The notes beneath the pieces are model-generated. The model was not told the DNA's origin. It did not search any database and worked only from the letters and a program-made list of their open reading frames with translations. Of a DNA stretch of 29,080 bases, positions 24,291 through 29,080 are shown piece after piece. How positions within the stretch are numbered: position 1 is the first letter of the stretch; the number at the start of each line of letters is the position of its first letter. The position numbers and the translations under genes were made by a program. The stretch comes from Lentisphaeria bacterium UBA1791 (GTDB lineage Bacteria; Verrucomicrobiota; Lentisphaeria; Victivallales; Victivallaceae): the NCBI GenBank assembly GCA_002314455.1, contig DCFZ01000058.1:1-29080 (forward strand), written 5' to 3'.

Positions 24291-25547
24291 ATGGCAAAGG
24301 CCGTCATCATCACGTTGGGGTGCCGCGTCAACTGCGCCGACAGCGCGCTGTTGACCGACCGGTTGACGAAAAAGGGTTTTGTCGTCGTCGAGGAAATCGA
24401 CGCCGCCGATCCCCCGGAGCTTGTCATCGTCAACAGTTGTGCGGTGACCGCCGAGGCGGTGAGCAAATCGCGCCAGATGGTGCGCCGCGCCCGCCATGCG
24501 GCGCCATTTGCGCGCATCGTCGTCCTCGGTTGCGCCGCCGTGCCCGACGAAAAAAATCTGCTCGCCGCCGGCGCAGATCTGGTGCGCGATAACTTTTACA
24601 AGGTTCAGGCGCCCGATTTTTCCGATCTTCCGACGGAATTTGCCGCGAGTTTCCGCGAAAATGCGGTGTCACAATTTCCTTTCAGAACGCGCGCATTCAT
24701 CAAAATTCAGGAGGGCTGCAACAATTTTTGCACCTACTGCATCGTGCCGCTCGTTCGCGGGCGCGAGAGATCGCGCGCCTTTGACGAAGTGCTGGCGGAT
24801 TGCCGCCACGCGATCGAATCGGGCTTTCCCGAGATCGTCTTGAGCGGCGTCAATTTGTGCGCCTATGACGACGACGGCAGGAAACTTGCCGACCTCGTGC
24901 AACGCGTTGCGCGCCTTGACGGGGCGTTTCGCGTGCGCATCGGTTCCGCTGAACCGCGCTTCGATCAGTTGAAGTTGCTCGACGTGATGGCAAACGAGCC
25001 GAAAATCTGCCGCTTCTTGCATCTTTCTTTACAGCACGGCAGCGATGTGATCCTGCGCGCGATGCACCGCCACTATACGGCGTCGCAATACCGCGAATTC
25101 TGTCTGGCGGCGCGGGAAAGAATCCCTGATTTGCATCTCGGGACGGACGTCATCGTCGGTTTCCCCGGCGAGACGGAGGAGCTTTTTGCCGAATCGCTCG
25201 ATTTCGTCGAAAAGATGCACTTTTCCAATATCCATCAGTTCATCTATTCGCCGCGCCCGGGGACGGCGGCGGCAAAATTTCCCGATCAGGTGCCGGGCGA
25301 CGTCGCCAAAAGCCGCGCCAAACGATTGCGGCAGGTCGCCAATATTTCGGCGGAAAATTTCAGGCAAAGCCAGCTCGGCAAGCGTTTCAACGTGATTTTT
25401 GAACAGGACAACGGCAAAATTCTGCGCGGCTGGAGCGATCATTATCTTGAGATCGCCGTTCCCTCGCAGAGCTTCCCGCGCGGCAGGATTGTCGAAATCG
25501 AGGCGAACGAAAGCAATTTGCGCGCCGTCGGCGATTTGCCAAAATGA
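24291..25547 (+). CDS. mtaB: tRNA t6A37 methylthiotransferase MtaB
   Basis: A 418-residue radical-SAM methylthiotransferase that converts t6A to ms2t6A at tRNA position 37. The N-terminal cluster ligands are Cys11 (GCRVNCAD), Cys50 (NSCAVT) and Cys81 (LGCAA); the radical-SAM motif GCNNFCTYC puts Cys143, Cys147 and Cys150. RIGSAEP and LHLSLQHGSD are family landmarks, and the last ~60 residues form a TRAM-like RNA-binding domain. GAGGA at 24282-24286 supports the start. The choice of MtaB over MiaB/RimO rests on ITLGCRVNCADS and the overall length. A terminator directly upstream leaves the promoter unclear. Confidence 0.9.
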   Translation: MAKAVIITLGCRVNCADSALLTDRLTKKGFVVVEEIDAADPPELVIVNSCAVTAEAVSKSRQMVRRARHAAPFARIVVLGCAAVPDEKNLLAAGADLVRDNFYKVQAPDFSDLPTEFAASFRENAVSQFPFRTRAFIKIQEGCNNFCTYCIVPLVRGRERSRAFDEVLADCRHAIESGFPEIVLSGVNLCAYDDDGRKLADLVQRVARLDGAFRVRIGSAEPRFDQLKLLDVMANEPKICRFLHLSLQHGSDVILRAMHRHYTASQYREFCLAARERIPDLHLGTDVIVGFPGETEELFAESLDFVEKMHFSNIHQFIYSPRPGTAAAKFPDQVPGDVAKSRAKRLRQVANISAENFRQSQLGKRFNVIFEQDNGKILRGWSDHYLEIAVPSQSFPRGRIVEIEANESNLRAVGDLPK

Positions 25548-25564
25548 GAGAATGCGTCTATATT
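25536..25564 (+). promoter_or_regulatory. Promoter of gpsA
   Basis: TTGCCA (25536-25541), 17 bp, TATATT (25559-25564), preceded by ATGCGTC as in the nuoE-like promoter. The -35 box overlaps the last codons of mtaB. Confidence 0.65.
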
Positions 25565-25581
25565 ATAGAGAAAATAAAAAT

Positions 25582-25599
25582 TATGCGCATTTGCGCATA
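25582..25599 (+). promoter_or_regulatory. Leader hairpin abutting the gpsA ribosome-binding site
   Basis: TATGCGCA and TGCGCATA form an 8-bp stem with a 2-nt (or, when opened by one pair, 4-nt) loop. It ends one base before the GGGAG ribosome-binding site (25600-25604), so its stability could affect gpsA translation. Confidence 0.6.
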
Positions 25600-25610
25600 G
25601 GGAGTTGGAA

Positions 25611-26609
25611 ATGAAAGTTACTGTGATCGGCGACGGCGGCTGGGGAACCGCGCTCGCGCTCAATTTACTTGCCAATTATCACGACGTGACGCTGTGGGGG
25701 GCATTCCCCGATTATCTCGACGAAATGCGCGCTTCCCGCAAAAACAGCCGCTTCCTCCCCGGGGTGGAATTGCCGCTTGAACTGAAACTTGAGGGCGATC
25801 TCGCCAAGGCGGTCGATCAAAGCGAGATCTGTGTATTTGCGACGCCGACGCAATTTCTGCGCGGCGTGCTGAAAAAATTCCGCGACGTACCCGCATTTCC
25901 CGGGCGCGTCATCGTCAACGTCGCCAAAGGCATCGAGATCGACAGCTGGCTTCGCATCAGCGAGATCATCCGCGAGGAATTGGGCGACGTGCGCTTCGTT
26001 GCGCTTTCCGGCCCCAGCCATGCGGAGGAGGTCTCCCGTCGGGTGCCGACCCTCGTGACGGCGGCGTCGGCGGATCCGGAAGCGGCGAAGATCGTCCAGC
26101 AGGTTTTCATGAACGAGCGTTTCCGCATCTACACGTCGAACGACGTCGTCGGCGTCGAGCTCGGCGGCGCGCTCAAAAACGTTATGGCGATCGCCGCCGG
26201 CGTGATCGACGGGATGAAACTCGGCGACAACCCCAAAGCGGCGATGATGACCCGCGGCATCAGTGAAATGGGCAGACTCGGCGAATTGCTCGGCGGCAAG
26301 GCGGCGACCTTTTCCGGCTTGAGCGGCATCGGCGATCTGATCGTCACTTGCACGAGCGGGCACAGCCGCAACCGCCACGTCGGCGAAGAGCTCGGGCGCG
26401 GCAAAAAGCTCGCCGACATTCTCAAGAAAATGGGTATGGTCGTTGCCGAAGGCGTCTGGACTGCGAAAGGCGCGTATGCGCTCAGCCGCAAAGTCGGCGC
26501 CGAAACGCCGATCATTGATGAGATTTACCGTCTGCTTTACGAAGACCGCGACGTCACCGAAGCGATTCAGTCGCTGATGACCCGCGCCGCCAAGAGCGAA
26601 GATCAATGA
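25611..26609 (+). CDS. gpsA: Glycerol-3-phosphate dehydrogenase [NAD(P)+]
   Basis: GpsA reduces dihydroxyacetone phosphate to sn-glycerol-3-phosphate, the backbone of phospholipids. The 332-residue protein has the nucleotide-binding GDGGWGTALALNLL (7-20), GPSHAEEVSRRVPT, ELGGALKNVMAIAAGVIDG with the catalytic Lys, and the SGLSGIGDLIVTCTSGHSRN signature. The ATG at 25611 is 6 nt after GGGAG. The stop overlaps the start of the M50 protease gene (ATGA). Its own promoter and a leader hairpin lie upstream. Confidence 0.97.
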   Translation: MKVTVIGDGGWGTALALNLLANYHDVTLWGAFPDYLDEMRASRKNSRFLPGVELPLELKLEGDLAKAVDQSEICVFATPTQFLRGVLKKFRDVPAFPGRVIVNVAKGIEIDSWLRISEIIREELGDVRFVALSGPSHAEEVSRRVPTLVTAASADPEAAKIVQQVFMNERFRIYTSNDVVGVELGGALKNVMAIAAGVIDGMKLGDNPKAAMMTRGISEMGRLGELLGGKAATFSGLSGIGDLIVTCTSGHSRNRHVGEELGRGKKLADILKKMGMVVAEGVWTAKGAYALSRKVGAETPIIDEIYRLLYEDRDVTEAIQSLMTRAAKSEDQ

Positions 26610-27229
26610 GCCCGTTTATCTGCAAATTGTTTGAGGATCCGCGCTGGTTTTGCGCGGCGGCGCTGATCGTCTGTTTTTCGATTTCCTGTCACGAGTACAT
26701 GCACGCCTTGGTGGCGTTGAAGTTCGGCGACGACACCGCCGCCGAACACGGACATTTGACCTTGAATCCGTTGCGGCAGATGGGTGTGTTTTCCCTCATT
26801 ATGCTCTGCCTCGTCGGCATCGCCTGGGGGCAGGTGCCCGTCGATTATCGCAAGATGCGCGGCCGCTACGCCCCCTCCGCCGTCGCCGCCGCCGGGCCGT
26901 TGACCAATCTCGTGCTCGGCTTTCTCTTTCTCGCCGGCGCTTTTGTGTTGGGAAAGCACAGCGGAGAAAGTTTCGCCTTGCAGATGCTTTGCTACGGCGG
27001 CGTGTTGAACTATCTGCTCTGCATCCTCAATTTTCTGCCGTTGCCCGGATTTGATGGCGGCGCGATCGTGCAGAATCTGTTGCCGCGATTGAATTGGGAT
27101 CGGGCGGAATGGGTGCGCGGACTTTCGATCATCTTGTTGCTCGCACTCTTTGCCGGTTTTGATTATTTGTGGAAAGCGGCGCTCTTTTTTGCCGAACATA
27201 CGTTTGAACTTTTCCAGATGATCTACTGA
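26606..27229 (+). CDS. M50-family site-2-type membrane protease
   Basis: A 207-residue polytopic membrane protein of the short peptidase M50B group. The zinc site HEYMH is at 29-33, and the third ligand is in LNFLPLPGFDGG (141-152), the N-x2-P-x-P-x2-DGG motif. Hydrophobic segments near 14-30, 60-76, 92-118, 125-148 and 165-190 support about five or six membrane passes. There is no PDZ domain, so it is not the RseP type. The start overlaps the gpsA stop (ATGA) and the stop shares a base with the MutT start (TGATG). The substrate is unknown; the nearby sigma-factor operon is a tempting but unproven link. Confidence 0.9.
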   Translation: MSPFICKLFEDPRWFCAAALIVCFSISCHEYMHALVALKFGDDTAAEHGHLTLNPLRQMGVFSLIMLCLVGIAWGQVPVDYRKMRGRYAPSAVAAAGPLTNLVLGFLFLAGAFVLGKHSGESFALQMLCYGGVLNYLLCILNFLPLPGFDGGAIVQNLLPRLNWDRAEWVRGLSIILLLALFAGFDYLWKAALFFAEHTFELFQMIY

Positions 27230-27609
27230 TGAAAAACATTCGTGTCGTCGCTGCCGTGATCCGGCAAAAAAATCGGATCTTGCTTGCTTCCCGTCCGGCG
27301 GACAAGCCGCCTTTCGGCTGGGAATTTCCCGGCGGCAAGATCGAGCCGGGCGAAACGCCGCAAAAGGCGCTGTTGCGTGAATTGCGCGAAGAGCTGGCGC
27401 TCGACGCCCGCGTCGGCGATACGATCGGTTTTTTTCGCAAGCCGGGGATATCGATCGAATTTCTCCGGACTTGCATCGCCCCTGACGCCCGCCCGGTGCC
27501 GCAGGAAAAACAGTCGTTCCGATGGTACGCGCTCGACGGTTCGACGCCGGAAGGTCTGCTCCCCAACGATGAAGTTTTTTGGCGCTTTCTGATGCAGACG
27601 TTACAATAA
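27229..27609 (+). CDS. mutT: MutT-type Nudix hydrolase
   Basis: A 126-residue Nudix protein. The Nudix box (GGKIEPGETP...RELREEL, about 35-56) has all expected residues including the REL..EE metal-binding set. Length and features (WEFPGGK before the box, FRWYALDG near residue 97) resemble MutT, which hydrolyses 8-oxo-dGTP. Small Nudix enzymes are hard to tell apart, so another nucleotide substrate is possible. Its start overlaps the M50 stop by one base, placing it last in the gpsA operon. The 3' end contains the promoter of the ECF sigma gene. Confidence 0.85.
   Translation: MKNIRVVAAVIRQKNRILLASRPADKPPFGWEFPGGKIEPGETPQKALLRELREELALDARVGDTIGFFRKPGISIEFLRTCIAPDARPVPQEKQSFRWYALDGSTPEGLLPNDEVFWRFLMQTLQ
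27579..27607 (+). promoter_or_regulatory. Promoter of the ECF sigma operon
   Basis: TTGGCG (27579-27584), 17 bp, TACAAT (27602-27607), lying over the 3' end of the MutT gene. It is sigma-70-like, so basal expression would not depend on the ECF factor itself. Confidence 0.55.
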
Positions 27610-27650
27610 AATCCCCTCTTTGATCGTTATCGTTGTAAAAGGAAAAACTT

Positions 27651-28217
27651 GTGGAAAATCCGCTCGAAAGTTTGAGTGATGGCGAATTGATTGCAGGTTT
27701 TCTCCGCGGCGGCGAAGCGGCATTTGAAGTCCTTTACAAGCGGTATCGCGGCGCATTGTATGCGTTTTTAGTTCATTTGGTCGGGGATTCCGCCGAAGCG
27801 GACGAGGTCTTTTCGGAAACGTGGTTGCGGGTGATCGAAAAACTGCCGCAATACCGCGATGACGGTAAATTTTCGGCGTGGCTGTTTCGCATCGGGCGAA
27901 ATTTTTATCTGGATCGTTGCCGGAATCGTCAGCGGCGGCCGAGCGTTTCGCTCGACGAAGAAACGCCGCCGCCGGTTGCGGCGCAGGCAAGTTGCGAGCC
28001 GCATGCGCGTCTGGAAGCTGATGAAACCGGGCAATTGATCGCCGCCGCGCTGTTGAAACTGTCGGCGGAGCAACGCGAGGTATTTCTTTTGCGGCAGCAG
28101 GAAATTTCGTTTAAAGAGATCGCCGAAATACAGCATACGTCGATCAACACGGCGTTGAGCCGGATGCAATATGCTTTGCGCATTCTGCGCCGGGAGCTTG
28201 CCGGGATTGAACGATGA
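27651..28217 (+). CDS. ECF-family RNA polymerase sigma factor
   Basis: A 188-residue group 4 sigma factor. Region 2 is seen as FEVLYKRYRGALYAFLVHL followed by AEADEVFSETWLRV (-10 recognition and core binding), region 4 as LSAEQREVFLLRQQEISFKE and IAEIQHTSINTALSRMQYAL (-35 helix-turn-helix). There is no region 3. The start is GTG at 27651, with AAGGA about 9 nt upstream. The linker between regions 2 and 4 contains a Pro-rich patch. The stop overlaps or abuts the next gene, which encodes a single-pass membrane protein and probably acts as its anti-sigma partner. Confidence 0.92.
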   Translation: MENPLESLSDGELIAGFLRGGEAAFEVLYKRYRGALYAFLVHLVGDSAEADEVFSETWLRVIEKLPQYRDDGKFSAWLFRIGRNFYLDRCRNRQRRPSVSLDEETPPPVAAQASCEPHARLEADETGQLIAAALLKLSAEQREVFLLRQQEISFKEIAEIQHTSINTALSRMQYALRILRRELAGIER

Positions 28218-28231
28218 TAAAGGGACAAAAG

Positions 28232-28582
28232 ATGAAACGTTACGAAAAATTGCCGAAAAGTTTGCCGGTGCCGGAATTTCTCGATGCCAAAATCTTGCAG
28301 GCAGCGGCGGATTTTTCGGCGCAGCGCCGGGCGCGGCGCGTGCGTGCCCGGTTGGTTTTCGGCGGAGCGGCGGCCGCTGCAGCGGCGCTGGTGATCGCGA
28401 CAGTGACGTTGACGCCGGAGAAAGCGCGTCCGGAAAAAGTCCCGACCGTCACCGCTCCTGTGACCGTCAAGGAAAAGCCGCAAGTGGAAAATTTGGAATG
28501 GAGCACGCTCGATCAGGAAAGCTTTATGTTGAGCGCCGAGTTAAATCTGAGCAATCCGATGGATGAGGAGTTTTGGATATGA
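28232..28582 (+). CDS. Single-pass membrane protein, candidate anti-sigma partner
   Basis: A 116-residue protein with a basic N-terminal cytoplasmic part (about 1-40, Arg-rich near 33-40), one transmembrane segment (Ala-rich, FGGAAAAAAALVIATVTL, about 43-60) and a Pro/Lys-rich periplasmic tail. There is no sequence signature of a known anti-sigma domain, such as the HxxxCxxC zinc site; the role is inferred from the position 14 nt after the sigma gene. AGGGA (28221-28225) supports the ATG at 28232 over the in-frame ATG at 28214. The stop overlaps the next start (ATGA). Confidence 0.7.
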   Translation: MKRYEKLPKSLPVPEFLDAKILQAAADFSAQRRARRVRARLVFGGAAAAAAALVIATVTLTPEKARPEKVPTVTAPVTVKEKPQVENLEWSTLDQESFMLSAELNLSNPMDEEFWI

Positions 28583-29080
28583 AAAAAAGATTGATGATTT
28601 TCGCTCTTTTTGGTGTCGCTGTCGCGCTTTTTGCCGAGCCGGAAAGAGAACATTTCCGTCGCGGACCGGGGATGTGGGAGGTCTTTTCGCATATGAGCGA
28701 GAGCGAGCGCGCCGAGATGATGAAATTGCAGCGCGAGGATCCGGAAGCTTTCCGCAAGTCGCTGGAAACGCGTGCCGAAAAACTCTATCAGGAAAAATTG
28801 CAGAAACGCGCCGAATTGCAGAAATTGATCGACGCTTATCAGGCGACGGCGGATCCCGCGCAAAAAGCGGAAATTCAAAAACAGTTGCAAGCGAAAATCG
28901 GCGAAGGCTTTGATCAGCGGCTCGCCGATCACCGTCGTCATCTGGCGGAAATGAAACGTCGCACCGCGGAGTTCGAGAAAAAGCTGGAAACGCGCGCCGC
29001 CGATCGCGATGCGATTGTGGAAAAAATGACAAGCGACCTGCTTTCCGGTAAAATGAATTTGCCTCTTCGACGGTTTATGA
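28579..29080 (+). CDS. Exported coiled-coil protein, cut by the window end
   Basis: The open frame starts with a signal peptide (MKKRLMIFALFGVAVALFAE) and continues without a stop to the end, at least 167 residues. After the cleavage site it is highly charged and helical, with a His/Arg/Gly patch (EREHFRRGPG), then long Glu/Lys/Gln-rich coiled coil (ESERAEMMKLQREDPEAFRK, EKLQKRAELQKLI). The pattern recalls periplasmic LTXXQ/CpxP- and ZraP-type stress proteins, but no LTXXQ motif is seen. It overlaps the previous gene by 4 nt, so it belongs to the sigma operon and may report or respond to envelope stress. The last six residues come from the 17-mer shared with the window start. Confidence 0.7.
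   Translation, partial: MKKRLMIFALFGVAVALFAEPEREHFRRGPGMWEVFSHMSESERAEMMKLQREDPEAFRKSLETRAEKLYQEKLQKRAELQKLIDAYQATADPAQKAEIQKQLQAKIGEGFDQRLADHRRHLAEMKRRTAEFEKKLETRAADRDAIVEKMTSDLLSGKMNLPLRRFM

Overview
The window looks like chromosomal DNA of a Gram-negative, probably anaerobic and fermentative bacterium. LpxC and a FabZ-type protein point to lipid A, and a three-subunit flavin/Fe-S NAD(P)H oxidoreductase points to ferredoxin-linked metabolism. FtsA plus a divergent FtsZ, directly downstream of lpxC and fabZ, together with moderately high G+C, make the PVC superphylum (Lentisphaerota/Victivallis-like or a relative) my best guess. That is inference, not a proven assignment.

Layout. 1-317 is an intergenic block rich in small hairpins and a 9-bp tandem repeat, ending in the cysS promoter. 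318-6343 is a plus-strand run: cysS, two PilT-type ATPases, thiL, tsaE and a CPBP membrane protease. 6352-10574 is a minus-strand operon, lpxC-fabZ-like-ftsA-ftsZ, whose promoter overlaps the divergent miaA promoter. miaA runs tail-to-tail into a minus-strand lacI-type regulator/glutamate racemase-like pair. Next come tRNA-Leu(CAA), a 100-bp array of 20-nt mini-hairpin units and a small secreted repeat protein (minus strand).

14375-17860 is the accessory region. It is visibly more A+T-rich and has three homopolymer-associated frameshifts. It contains pieces that resemble phage/conjugative-element polyvalent proteins: a truncated HExxxH peptidase-like segment followed by several different terminal domains, each introduced by a copy of the same linker (five copies, 47-139 bp). 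I read it as a decaying mosaic of exchangeable C-terminal cassettes, comparable in logic to the orphan tip arrays of Rhs/CdiA toxins. This is the most unusual part of the window.

From 17870 ordinary genes resume: a GT2 glycosyltransferase with a thioredoxin-like/TPR exported protein; a NuoE-NuoF-GltD-like complex (likely a Stn-type electron-bifurcating transhydrogenase); mtaB; gpsA with an M50 protease and a MutT-type Nudix hydrolase; and an ECF sigma factor with a membrane partner and a coiled-coil exported protein cut by the window end. tsaE, mtaB and miaA all act on adenosine-37 of tRNA. Ten promoters can be read with the same layout (TTG-containing -35, exactly 17 bp, TAYATT-like -10). 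The two ends of the window carry the same 17-mer in inverted orientation.
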